From Alkalicoccobacillus gibsonii (GTDB lineage Bacteria > Bacillota > Bacilli > Bacillales > Bacillaceae_D), in the NCBI RefSeq assembly GCF_016798245.1, contig NZ_JAEUZA010000002.1, positions 496,001-560,000 of the forward strand: a stretch of DNA of 64,000 bases. The letters run 5' to 3'. The notes under the pieces were generated by a model, which saw only the letters and a program-made list of their open reading frames with translations, had not been told where the DNA came from and made no database searches. Below, in pieces: positions 41,531 to 49,477 of this stretch. Position 1 is the stretch's first letter. Each line of letters opens with the position of its first letter. Both the position numbers and the translations under genes were made by a program.

Positions 41531-41650
41531 CGCTCCCTTTTTCGTTTATAGGCTTATCGTACTTGATTCCAAACATCTTTTCACCTAAAAACGCTTAGAA
41601 TCTGAATATGATATAATTCCAATGATAACAAGTATGAGAGGATGTTGACG

Positions 41651-42082
41651 ATGTTAACAATCGAACAAATTAAAGAGATTATTCCGCACCGCTATCCGTT
41701 TTTACTGATTGACCGTGTGGATGAAGTTGAAGAGGGCAAACGTGCCGTTACGATCAAAAATGTAACCGCAAATGAAGAATTTTTTAACGGGCATTTCCCG
41801 GACTATCCTGTCATGCCAGGAGTACTTATTCTAGAGGCCCTTGCACAAACGGGAGCCGTATCCATTCTAACAAAGGAAGAGAACAAAGGGAAAATTGGTT
41901 TGTTTGGTGGCATTGAAAAATGTCGTTTCAAACGTCAGGTGAAGCCTGGTGATCAGCTTCGTTTGGAAGTAGAGATTACTCGCCTAAAAGGACCTGTCGC
42001 TAAGGCGCATGGTGTAGCGACGGTAAACGGTGAAGTGGCTGTGGAAGCAGACATGACATTTGCCCTGCAACAAAACAGTTAA
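41651..42082 (+). CDS. fabZ: 3-hydroxyacyl-[acyl-carrier-protein] dehydratase FabZ
   Basis: 143-aa hot-dog-fold enzyme of fatty acid elongation, dehydrating 3-hydroxyacyl-ACP to trans-2-enoyl-ACP. Catalytic His in [17 protein letters not shown] and Glu in [13 protein letters not shown] 41651 is chosen, with GAGAGGATG upstream; ATG 41642 abuts that site. In B. subtilis fabZ (ywpB) also follows flhO-flhP; here the ABC operon, arrays and esterase are inserted between them. Confidence 0.96.
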   Translation: MLTIEQIKEIIPHRYPFLLIDRVDEVEEGKRAVTIKNVTANEEFFNGHFPDYPVMPGVLILEALAQTGAVSILTKEENKGKIGLFGGIEKCRFKRQVKPGDQLRLEVEITRLKGPVAKAHGVATVNGEVAVEADMTFALQQNS

Positions 42083-42252
42083 TTGTCACTTACTTAAGTC
42101 ATCCTTCGTGATTCATTGGACATGAGCATTGTGGGAGTCCGTGTACTCCTGCAAAAGAATGTATAAGTAGGGCTTGTTTAATAGACGACTGGCGCAGGTG
42201 TTGGTAAGATGTATTCTGATCAAAACAACTACGCACTGCGGGAGGTCAACGT

Positions 42253-42519
42253 ATGAATAAGTCAACAGGCATTCTAGCCGCAGCCTTTTTATCTGTAGCT
42301 GTTCTAAGCGCATGTGGAGATGATGATGGACAAGATACACCATCTTCAAATAATAGCGACCGCGATAGCATTGAAGATCCGGCAACCTTTGATGAGCCCG
42401 AATCGGCTGAGGATCAAGAGGGGTTCGAAACGGAAACATCGGATGAACAGTTAATGGATAATGATGATGAACGCATGGAAGGTGGCTCGGTCGAATCGGA
42501 CGAGCAATCAGACGAATAG
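42253..42519 (+). CDS. Small acidic lipoprotein
   Basis: 88-aa predicted lipoprotein: signal peptide with lipobox LSAC (Cys21), then a very acidic Asp/Glu/Ser-rich chain (residues 22-88) with no recognisable domain. A high negative surface charge is common for extracytoplasmic proteins of alkaliphiles. GCGGGAGG ribosome site and its own terminator indicate a real monocistronic gene. Function unknown. Confidence 0.8.
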   Translation: MNKSTGILAAAFLSVAVLSACGDDDGQDTPSSNNSDRDSIEDPATFDEPESAEDQEGFETETSDEQLMDNDDERMEGGSVESDEQSDE

Positions 42520-42527
42520 ATGGTTGA

Positions 42528-42560
42528 AGACCCCTGTTGTATATACAGGGGTCTTTTTCC
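42528..42560 (+). terminator. Intrinsic terminator after the lipoprotein gene
   Basis: 10-bp stem AGACCCCTGT / ACAGGGGTCT, 7-base loop, five Ts. Confidence 0.9.
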
Positions 42561-42664
42561 TATGATGTTAGGCAAATATTTTGTGACAAAAGTCCTTGTT
42601 ATTGCTATGAAAATCCTTCTTTACCACGTATACTATAAAAAAATAGAAGCGAGGGAAGAGAACG

Positions 42665-43354
42665 ATGGCAAGGGAGCAAATTCTTCTTATTGATGATAGT
42701 GATGATTTGTACGACAAGTTGGACCAAGATGCAAGAGGTGAACACTTCATTCTCATCAGACAACGAAGTGACCTAATGCTTGAAAAAGTGATGCACATGC
42801 TTGAACCAAAGCTCATTATTATCGGTGAAACGGTCATTGAAAGGGAGCCTCTAGAATTATGTACACTCCTTCGCGAGCAGACGCTTATTCCAATCATTAT
42901 GACCCTTGGAGAGTCGTGCACGATGCAGAAAGTAGTCGAAGCGGGGGCTAATGACTTTCTTTCAACACCAGTCCCCTATGACGAGTTGCTATCACGTATA
43001 AAAGCACACTTGAATCATTACAGGAGAACACGGGACCAGCTTCAGTGTGAGCTCCAGCTTGACGATCTTTTTATTGATTTAATCTCACAGAAAGTCCAGC
43101 ATTACAATAAGCAGATTGATCTGTCAGCCCAAGAATTTAAGCTCCTTACGTTCCTTGCGCATCGGCCGAATACGGTCTTTAGCACAGACCAGCTTTTCTA
43201 CCATGTATGGGAAGAGGAGAAGCTCTATGATTCTAAAACAGTCATGGTCCACATTAGTAACATTCGAAAGAAACTACCTCCAAAAGATGGGGCACCTAGC
43301 GTGATCCAAACGATTCATGGGGTAGGGTATACGATCCATGATTTCTATTGTTAG
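42665..43354 (+). CDS. Orphan OmpR-type regulator with degenerate receiver
   Basis: 229-aa protein: receiver-like domain (about 1-118) and OmpR/PhoB winged helix (about 130-228, with LSAQEFKLLTFLAHRPN, VMVHISNIRKKL and IQTIHGVGYTI). The acidic pair is present (LLIDDSDD), but the phospho-acceptor position normally in LIILD reads LIIIGETV, and the conserved Lys-Pro becomes Thr-Pro (LSTPVPYDEL). It therefore probably works without phosphorylation, and no histidine kinase gene is adjacent. Target genes unknown; the sigma factor and comK genes follow. Confidence 0.87.
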   Translation: MAREQILLIDDSDDLYDKLDQDARGEHFILIRQRSDLMLEKVMHMLEPKLIIIGETVIEREPLELCTLLREQTLIPIIMTLGESCTMQKVVEAGANDFLSTPVPYDELLSRIKAHLNHYRRTRDQLQCELQLDDLFIDLISQKVQHYNKQIDLSAQEFKLLTFLAHRPNTVFSTDQLFYHVWEEEKLYDSKTVMVHISNIRKKLPPKDGAPSVIQTIHGVGYTIHDFYC

Positions 43355-43439
43355 ATAATTTGGCAGAATATTTAGACTAAATAGATTGCATGATACCAAT
43401 CAGATTAGTATAATTTTAGGTGAAGCGACAAAATGAAAG

Positions 43440-43958
43440 TTAATCCATCATTTTTCGTGGATCTCCGAGGATGGAACCCATCTCTCGTAATTTGCGACGC
43501 GCCGTTTTGCTCCAGCTTGCAACAGTGTTCACGGTTACCTGTTGTTCACAAGCCACGGATTTGATGCTTTTTCCTTGAATAAGCACCTGTTCCACATAGA
43601 GCAATTCGCGTGGTGATAATTGGTTCAAGAAAGGAGTGAAATAAAAGCCACTGCTCTCATATTCGTCTTCTATAGAAAGATTCTCAAGCAGATGTTCTGA
43701 GGATTCATCCGTCAGAACAAATCGTTCTGCCATACGAATCTCCTTACGTACATACGAAATGAGATCGCCCCGTACACGCAAATGTGCAAATGCAGCAAAC
43801 TCTCCTTTTTCCGGAGTGAAACGCTGATGAGCGTCCCAAAGGGCAATCATTGCCACTTGGAAAGCTTCTTCGTATTGGTGCATGAGACTTAACCTTTTAA
43901 TTTGACTCTTAATAAGTGGTGTGTACTGAGTGAGCACGTGATCAAAACTAGAATTCAT
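43440..43958 (-). CDS. Small sigma-70 family RNA polymerase sigma factor
   Basis: 172-aa two-domain sigma factor. Region 2 includes FQVAMIALWDAHQRFTPEKG and FAAFAHLRVRGDLISYVRK; region 4 includes LSPRELLYVEQVLIQGKS and the helix-turn-helix VTVNTVASWSKTARRKL. It lacks regions 1 and 3, resembling SigH/ComX/YvrI-like alternative factors rather than typical ECF factors; no anti-sigma gene is adjacent. It is divergent from comK. A 14-bp palindrome GAAAGCGCGCTTTC (43974-43987) lies 16 bases before its start. Confidence 0.82.
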   Translation of the reverse strand: MNSSFDHVLTQYTPLIKSQIKRLSLMHQYEEAFQVAMIALWDAHQRFTPEKGEFAAFAHLRVRGDLISYVRKEIRMAERFVLTDESSEHLLENLSIEDEYESSGFYFTPFLNQLSPRELLYVEQVLIQGKSIKSVACEQQVTVNTVASWSKTARRKLREMGSILGDPRKMMD

Positions 43959-44182
43959 CTTATTGACCTAACTGAAAGCGCGCTTTCTATGGATTCCGCG
44001 GTAGGTTTAGATTAAGAGAGATTGACGTTTTGTGCATGTGGGCAAAAAGAGGAAACGGGGATTGTACGGTCTGCGTTTTCCGAAAAATCACCTCAGAATT
44101 TACAGATGAATGAACGTTTATCCTTTCTGGTTTTCAAAGAAACGTATCAATTCAAAATAAAATCTGAGGAGGAATCCTACTA

Positions 44183-44677
44183 ATGAAAAATAACTATTTG
44201 AACTCGAATACTCATTATGTTGACGATTATGCTATTAGTTCTAAAACGCTACTTATTAAACCTCAATACGATATGGAGTATTCAGCCGTAGTAATGGAAG
44301 AAGACACCACATACCACGTCAGTCAGACGCCTCTTCAGTTAATCAAAACAGCCTGCTTAACCAATGGATCAAGCTACGATGGTCGCTCAAAATTTAGCGT
44401 GGCAAGCTTAGGCATTAAGTCTAAGCCACCTATATTAATAAGTGAGGGGCTTGGAATTATTGCAGCCCCCACACATTCACCTTCCAATCCGAAATGCGAG
44501 TGGTTTTTCTCGAGGCATGTAGTAGCCATTGATGAGAAAATGCAAGAAGGGAAGAATGGGACGCAGATTACGTTCCGAGATCGTACCAAAGTTTTCTTTG
44601 ACATCTCACACAATCAATTTCTCAGCGCGCTCAATAAAGCACACAGATGCCAAGCATTTCTGCAAAACTTTACCTGA
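44183..44677 (+). CDS. comK: Competence transcription factor ComK-like
   Basis: 164-aa ComK-family protein, master activator of DNA-uptake genes in Bacillus. The conserved core is GSSYDGRSKFSVASLGIK followed by SKPPILIS and PTHSPSNPKCEWFF, aligning with GSSYAGR...SHKPPIMV...PTLSSTRPQCGW of B. subtilis ComK. It is about 28 residues shorter than the B. subtilis protein, mostly at the termini. GAGGAGG ribosome site. No clear AAAA-N5-TTTT ComK box is visible upstream. Divergent from a sigma-factor gene, which may control it. Confidence 0.85.
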   Translation: MKNNYLNSNTHYVDDYAISSKTLLIKPQYDMEYSAVVMEEDTTYHVSQTPLQLIKTACLTNGSSYDGRSKFSVASLGIKSKPPILISEGLGIIAAPTHSPSNPKCEWFFSRHVVAIDEKMQEGKNGTQITFRDRTKVFFDISHNQFLSALNKAHRCQAFLQNFT

Positions 44678-44682
44678 TCTAT

Positions 44683-44720
44683 AAATGGTGCGGACCTCAC
44701 AGGTTCCGCACCATTTTTTA
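44683..44720 (+). terminator. Intrinsic terminator after comK
   Basis: Stem AATGGTGCGGACCT facing GGTTCCGCACCATT, loop CACA, six Ts. Confidence 0.9.
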
Positions 44721-44788
44721 TTAAACAAACGTTTAAAAAAAGAACTTAGCGGGTAATGAGCAAAGAGTTTGTAGGAAAGGATGAGTGG

Positions 44789-45739
44789 ATGTCTACCAAC
44801 AATTCAATGCTTTATGGAAATACCCCGCCCTTTCTAGGAGCGATTAATGGAACAACGGATTCCTATGAAGAGGCGGATGTTCTGATTTATGGCGTGCCAT
44901 GGGAAGGTGCGGTAACCTGGGGAGATTACACAGGATGTGAGCTCGGCCCTAAGGTCATGCGCTTATGCTCGGGTCGTTACTCGGGTTATTTACCGGAGCT
45001 CGATCATCTAGATGTGTTTGAACATTTAACGCTAGCAGATCTAGGGGATGTGGATGTAGTCCCGGCTGATGTAGAAGAGACGATGAACCGTATTGCTGCG
45101 TTTGCGAAGGATGTCTGGAATACAAAGGCTTTTCCTATTGCACTTGGTGGTGATCATGGGATTACGTATCCGATAGTCCAAGGCTTAACCGAAGCGTACC
45201 CCGATAAGAAAATTGGTATTTTACACCTAGATACACATTATGACAATATGCCCCATCATGAGGGTGAAAAGTATGCTCGCTCCACACCATTTGCTAGATT
45301 ATACGAGCTGGATGGTGTTGTGAATGAAAGCTTAATTCACACAGGGATTCACGGACCACGTAACAAGCCTGCAACCGGACGTTACGCAAAAGAAGCTGGC
45401 GCAAAAACGGTTACTGTCAACCAAATTCGTGAAGCTTCTGACTTACGAGAATTTGCGGGAGAGTTATACGAAATGGCTAGTGCCAATGTTGATTTTGTAT
45501 ACCTATCTATTTGCAGCGATGTGTTAGATGTGGCCTTTAATCCTGGGGGACCCGCTGACGTGAACGGTTTGACAAGCTATGAATTACTAACACTTGTCTA
45601 TGAGTTTGCATCAAGAGGACTTGTTGGAATGGATTTTGTTGAAGTCTACCCTCAGCAGGACGCAAATGATATTTCCTCACATTTTGCCTCCACTCTAGCA
45701 CTTTATGCTCTAGCTGGTCATATCAAATATAAAGAATAA
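44789..45739 (+). CDS. Ureohydrolase (agmatinase/arginase family) with altered metal site
   Basis: 316-aa binuclear-metal hydrolase fold. Ligand motifs: His in ALGGDHGITYP and Asp/His/Asp in HLDTHYDNMPHHEG are intact. The third motif, usually S-x-D-x-D-x-x-D-P, reads SICSDVLDVAFNPG, so the first Asp ligand is Cys and the Pro is Val. Substrate is therefore uncertain: agmatine, arginine, guanidine or another guanidino compound are possible. ATG 44789 is chosen because GAAAGGATGAG precedes it; ATG 44756 has no clear ribosome site. Confidence 0.8.
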   Translation: MSTNNSMLYGNTPPFLGAINGTTDSYEEADVLIYGVPWEGAVTWGDYTGCELGPKVMRLCSGRYSGYLPELDHLDVFEHLTLADLGDVDVVPADVEETMNRIAAFAKDVWNTKAFPIALGGDHGITYPIVQGLTEAYPDKKIGILHLDTHYDNMPHHEGEKYARSTPFARLYELDGVVNESLIHTGIHGPRNKPATGRYAKEAGAKTVTVNQIREASDLREFAGELYEMASANVDFVYLSICSDVLDVAFNPGGPADVNGLTSYELLTLVYEFASRGLVGMDFVEVYPQQDANDISSHFASTLALYALAGHIKYKE

Positions 45740-45754
45740 ATAAAGACGAGCGTC

Positions 45755-45781
45755 ACAGCCCCCTCGCTGGGGGATTTTTTA
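45755..45781 (+). terminator. Terminator after the ureohydrolase gene
   Basis: GC-rich stem AGCCCCC / GGGGG with loop TCGCT and six Ts. Confidence 0.75.
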
Positions 45782-45842
45782 GTGCGTCCATATGTTTGAT
45801 AAATCCCGACATGAAAGCTCTCAATCCAATTGAAATTGTAAT

Positions 45843-45859
45843 ATTACAGTTTCGTTACA
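45843..45859 (-). promoter_or_regulatory. WalR-type binding site upstream of wall hydrolase gene
   Basis: On the minus strand TGTAAC-GAAAC-TGTAAT fits the WalR consensus TGTWAH-N5-TGTWAH exactly. It lies 162 bases before an NlpC/P60 endopeptidase gene, the typical type of WalRK target. The rest of the 280-bp gap is AT-rich, with no unambiguous sigma-A promoter assigned. Confidence 0.6.
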
Positions 45860-46020
45860 ATGATAGATTGAAAGACAAAATTCGTGTAAAATTTAGTTTA
45901 TATTCGAGTTTAATCCCTTATTTTGTAAGAATTTTATGCGGGAATAAATAGGACTTTAGACGCAGTAGACTCACGCAGCCGAAACATACTATATAAACTA
46001 GATTAGAGGAGGTTCTTTTT

Positions 46021-47280
46021 TTGAACCAAGCAACTAAGATGAAAAAGGCCGTATTAACAACAACTGTCGCTACTGGAATCGTACTTGCCGCTCCAACCGT
46101 TGCAGACGCAGCACTCGGAGATCAGACACTTCGCCAAGGGATGAGTCACTCAGACGTTACTCAGCTTCAAGATGAATTAAAGTCAAAAGGTTTCTTTACA
46201 TACGAAAAATCAACAGGATACTACGGAACCATCACAACGGATGCCGTTCGTAAGTTCCAAAAAGCCAATGGACTCTCCGCAGATGGAATTGCTGGACCGA
46301 AAACAATTGGTGCGCTTAAAGGCGGATCATCGTCTCAAAAAGCAACTTCATCGTCCCCGTCTTCGAGCACAAATGTTTCCTACTCAGGAATCCTACGTGT
46401 AGGATCAAGCGGTAACCAAGTAAAACAGCTTCAATCTCAATTACGTTCAGCAGGTTTCTTAAACAAAGAACCAAACGGCCAGTTCGATAATGCGACAAAG
46501 GACGCAGTAACCTCATTCCAACGTAGTAAGAACCTACAAGTAGATGGAATTGCAGGACCGCAAACCTTTGCCGCATTAAATAACACAGGTGGCTCAAAAG
46601 CACCAGCACCATCAAACCAAACAACAAAAAACACAAACTCTAGTCCATCTGCAACATCTAGCATCCTACGTGTAGGAAGCAGAGGAGCAGCTGTAACTGA
46701 GCTTCAATCACAACTTCGCTCAGTTGGCGTATTCAACCAAAATCCAACAGGATACTACGGAAATGACACACGCGATGCCGTGCGCAAATTCCAAAGTGCC
46801 AACGGACTAACAGCAGACGGAATTGCAGGACCAAAAACATTTACTAAACTAGGACAAGGCTCAACGTACAAGCCAAACACCGAAGTGAAAAGCGAAACAG
46901 TTTCAAACAACAATAACTTAGGTGCAACTGTAACAAACATCGTAGCCGAAGCATCTAAGCATATCGGTACGCCATACGTATGGGGCGGCGGCACACCATC
47001 TGGATTTGACTGCAGCGGATTCATTCAATATGTCTTCAAACAACAAGGCATCTCAGTTCCAAGAACTGCAGCATCACAATACAGTGCTGGAAAAAGCGTA
47101 TCCTCTCTACAAGTAGGAGACGTTGTCTTTTTCGAAACATACAAAGCAGGCCCATCACATAACGGAATCTACATCGGAAACAACCAGTTCATCCACTCCG
47201 GATCAAGCTCAGGCGTGACGATAACAAGCATGGACAACAGCTACTGGAAACCGCGCTACATCGGTGCAAAACGCTTTTAA
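46021..47280 (+). CDS. Secreted NlpC/P60 peptidoglycan endopeptidase with three PG-binding domains
   Basis: 419-aa autolysin-type enzyme. Signal peptide (about 1-30, cleavage near VADAA), then three PG_binding_1 repeats (about 37-99, 120-187, 212-280), each ending in D/G-G-I-A-G-P-x-T, separated by Ser/Thr-rich linkers. The C-terminal NlpC/P60 domain (about 305-419) has catalytic Cys in SGFDCSGFIQYVF, His in SHNGIYIGN and a second His in FIHSGSSSG. Expected to cut D-Glu-meso-DAP bonds in stem peptides. TTG start, AGAGGAGG 8 bases upstream. Confidence 0.93.
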   Translation: MNQATKMKKAVLTTTVATGIVLAAPTVADAALGDQTLRQGMSHSDVTQLQDELKSKGFFTYEKSTGYYGTITTDAVRKFQKANGLSADGIAGPKTIGALKGGSSSQKATSSSPSSSTNVSYSGILRVGSSGNQVKQLQSQLRSAGFLNKEPNGQFDNATKDAVTSFQRSKNLQVDGIAGPQTFAALNNTGGSKAPAPSNQTTKNTNSSPSATSSILRVGSRGAAVTELQSQLRSVGVFNQNPTGYYGNDTRDAVRKFQSANGLTADGIAGPKTFTKLGQGSTYKPNTEVKSETVSNNNNLGATVTNIVAEASKHIGTPYVWGGGTPSGFDCSGFIQYVFKQQGISVPRTAASQYSAGKSVSSLQVGDVVFFETYKAGPSHNGIYIGNNQFIHSGSSSGVTITSMDNSYWKPRYIGAKRF

Positions 47281-47294
47281 TTAAACGTTTATTT

Positions 47295-47326
47295 AACCCC
47301 CTCTGACGGTGTCGGAGGGGGTTTTT
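47295..47326 (+). terminator. Intrinsic terminator after the NlpC/P60 gene
   Basis: 13-bp stem AACCCCCTCTGAC / GTCGGAGGGGGTT with a 3-base loop and Ts. Confidence 0.9.
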
Positions 47327-47334
47327 GTGCGGGA

Positions 47335-47640
47335 GCGAATTCTTGGTAAAGAGGGCAAAGCTCTTGCTAAGGCGGAGAGGGTTCTTGTTATGAGTCGCTG
47401 AGGCCTTGATAACAGAGGTCCAATCTTGTTAATAGGAGCTCCAACCTTGGTAACGCACCCTGCTTCTTGATAGAACTCGCTCCAGGCTTACTAAAACCTC
47501 CATTTATCTTGCTAACGCTTCACCCAGCTTGGTAAAACACCCGAAGTTCTTGCTCCGAGCCCAGTTCTTCTTGAATACCCCCACAAACTTCAATGTGGTT
47601 ATAAAAATGAACATTTTTATTCCTTATTTCATTGAGCTTA
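47335..47640 (-). repeat. Family A phased array, copy 4 (inverted)
   Basis: Reverse-orientation family A array right behind the NlpC/P60 terminator. On the plus strand it reads CTTGNTAA (complement TTANCAAG); CTTG starts step by 20-21 bases for about 12 units, e.g. CTTGGTAAAGAG, CTTGCTAAGGCG, CTTGTTATGAG, CTTGATAACAG. It ends at 47602-47618 with the A/T hairpin AAAAATGAACATTTTT, so the hairpin is again at the unit head when read on the minus strand. The rest of the gap to 47765 includes a possible TTGAAC-17-TAATGT promoter near 47702. Confidence 0.85.
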
Positions 47641-47765
47641 AAAACAAAACCTGATTAAGAAACTCAAACAATTAACACGCAATCTTAACAAATAGTCAGT
47701 TGAACACATGGATACTGAAGGATAATGTTAGATGCAAATAAATGAAATAGAGGTGAGCTTACGAA

Positions 47766-48050
47766 TTGAGCATGATTGAGGCCATAGATCCGTTTCTAAT
47801 GCAATTATATATTGTCCCATCAATTGTTATTGGAATAGGAGTGCTCGTATCAATTCTTCTCAAAAAGATGTGGGTTGCTCCTATCGTAACTTTACTTCTA
47901 AATCTACTGTATGAAATTTGGCATAGCAGATATTATTACCCTGGAAGTGATATCGGCTTCACCTCTTGGAATGTTATATTTCCTCTGTTTTCACTTGTCA
48001 TTTCTGTGGTCATTATTTTGTGCTGGCCCAGAAAAGCTCAGGAGGATTAA
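47766..48050 (+). CDS. Small membrane protein, DUF2651-like
   Basis: 94-aa protein with three predicted membrane helices (about residues 12-30, 34-50 and 66-86). General resemblance to small Bacillus DUF2651/YbeF-type proteins, but recognition is weak. GAGGTGAG lies 8 bases before TTG 47766; ATG 47772 is an alternative. Function unknown. Confidence 0.6.
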   Translation: MSMIEAIDPFLMQLYIVPSIVIGIGVLVSILLKKMWVAPIVTLLLNLLYEIWHSRYYYPGSDIGFTSWNVIFPLFSLVISVVIILCWPRKAQED

Positions 48051-48084
48051 ATCTGAGAGGGAGAGGGGAGTCTTTGTAAAGAAA

Positions 48085-48170
48085 GAAACCTCTCGATCCC
48101 AATTCTCCTTGAATAACACCACAAACTCCAATGCAGTGATAAAAATGTTTATTTTTATTCCTTACTTCTT
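48085..48170 (-). repeat. Solo family A hairpin and unit remnant
   Basis: A single degenerate copy of the end of array copy 4: TTCTCCTTGAATAACACCAC and CAAACTCCAATG parallel TTCTTCTTGAATACCCCCAC and CAAACTTCAATG at 47566-47594, followed by AAAAATGTTTATTTTTATTCC (hairpin partly decayed). It shows that the hairpin and last unit were duplicated without the whole array. Confidence 0.7.
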
Positions 48171-48202
48171 ATTTCTTTCAAGCTCAAGTTCACTTAAAAC
48201 AG

Positions 48203-48238
48203 GAAAACCAATCTGGCGCTCTCACCAGATTGGTTTAA
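48203..48238. terminator. Strong hairpin, probable bidirectional terminator
   Basis: 11-bp perfect stem AACCAATCTGG / CCAGATTGGTT with an 8-base loop, flanked by A's on the left and T's on the right. It directly follows a small minus-strand open frame (48241-48363) and may also serve the plus-strand gene ending at 48050. Confidence 0.75.
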
Positions 48239-48240
48239 TG

Positions 48241-48363
48241 TTAAAGGAAATAGGTGTATATGATAGCCCCGCTTATTACCCCGAGCGTACTTGCAATGAA
48301 CATCTTTTTCTGAGATGGAGCTTTTGGGTCCTTAATCTTTTTCGGATCGTCTATAACAAACAC
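48241..48363 (-). CDS. Possible 40-aa membrane-tailed small protein
   Basis: GTG-initiated frame with a charged N terminus (DDPKKIKDPKAPSQKK) and one C-terminal membrane helix (MFIASTLGVISGAIIYTYFL), ending 3 bases from a strong terminator. AAAAGGAT precedes the GTG but too closely (2 bases), so the start is doubtful, and the frame may be the tail of a damaged gene. Supported by composition and terminator position only. Confidence 0.35.
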   Translation of the reverse strand: MFVIDDPKKIKDPKAPSQKKMFIASTLGVISGAIIYTYFL

Positions 48364-48440
48364 ATCCTTTTTATTTACACCTTACCCTTTATGAACCAAC
48401 TAAAACGCAAAAACAGAGCTCACATAGAATACAAACAACT

Positions 48441-49263
48441 CTAAAGAACCATCCCGATCACCCGATCCATCATCTTGCGCTCCTCATCAATCCCAACACA
48501 CGCACACAAATTCCGGTGCACAGTCTTAAACTCATCGAACATCTGTCTCACCTTGCACATCACATCATCACTATCACGACAACCATCCCAATCAGCCAAT
48601 ATCTCAAGCTGCGACTTATCTAACAAACTATGCGCTCCCTCATATTTGGCCCAATCTCCCAGTGTATTTGGCTGTAAACTTTTATCCATATACCATGCTG
48701 TCACAACAATCATCCGTAAGCGATTCAGACAATTGAGTGCATAATTCCATTCACCACGATTCGCACGTCGGTAAACCTCATGAGAATGTGCGAGAAATTT
48801 CATCCGCAACATATCAACTTCTCCGACACTTGGCTCATACCGCAGCTTCCTCGACTCCGCAACGAGCTCATACAAGAACCCATACCGAGGCCACTAGATC
48901 CTGGTTTATCCTGGTTTCGATAATAAAATTAATCTACCTTTAAAAAAGAATCATAGTGAGCCACACTATAATTCGTCCAAGGCAGATCCTCAAAAAGAGC
49001 ACGTCTCCCCAACATTTAGCTCGCTCTCGTTTAGCCAATCGATAGCGTTCATAATGCTCATCCCTCACAACAATACGCACATCAATGTCAGAATAGATGT
49101 CTGTAGTACCCGTTCCAATTGACCCTCCATAAAAGACGCCAATAATGCGTTCATCCTGAAGTAAGTTACCCTCCATCCTTTTTTGTAAGGCTAGGCGTTG
49201 ATTAGGCAAATCCTGATCCCTTAATGAATAGCTAGAGTTGAATCCCACACATACAAAAATCAC
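48441..49263 (-). pseudogene. Decayed nucleotidyltransferase gene
   Basis: Two minus-strand fragments form one broken gene. The N-terminal part (about 48960-49263) has the nucleotidyltransferase motif GGSIGTGTTDIYSDIDVRI. After KCWGDVLF the frame is lost at a T run (about 49000); the shifted frame continues sensibly (EDLPWTNYSVAHYDSFLKVD), then meets an in-frame TAA, and the C-terminal helical part (48441-48890, RYGFLYELVAESRKLRY onward) is in yet another frame. At least two frameshifts and one stop, so it is inactive. Resembles aminoglycoside adenylyltransferase-like proteins; the original substrate is unknown. Confidence 0.78.
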
Positions 49264-49477
49264 TCCTCAAAAGGTCGTTCAAAACAACTTCTCGATCAAT
49301 CGTCAAATTCCTCCCACCCACAGTTAGCGTTTACGTTTTGAGAATTAGGGTAATGAATCACAATATCTTAAGAAATTTCACACCCTGACTCAACAAAGGA
49401 TTTAGACGATTCATGTAGAATAAGGTAAGTATTCTTTATGAACGTTATAAAAATAAATAGAAGAGGGTGTAATAAAA

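Noticed and set aside
47911-48444. Long plus-strand frame across the solo hairpin and small minus-strand gene
   Set aside because: It begins inside the membrane-protein gene in another frame, has no ribosome site and covers a terminator and repeat remnant.
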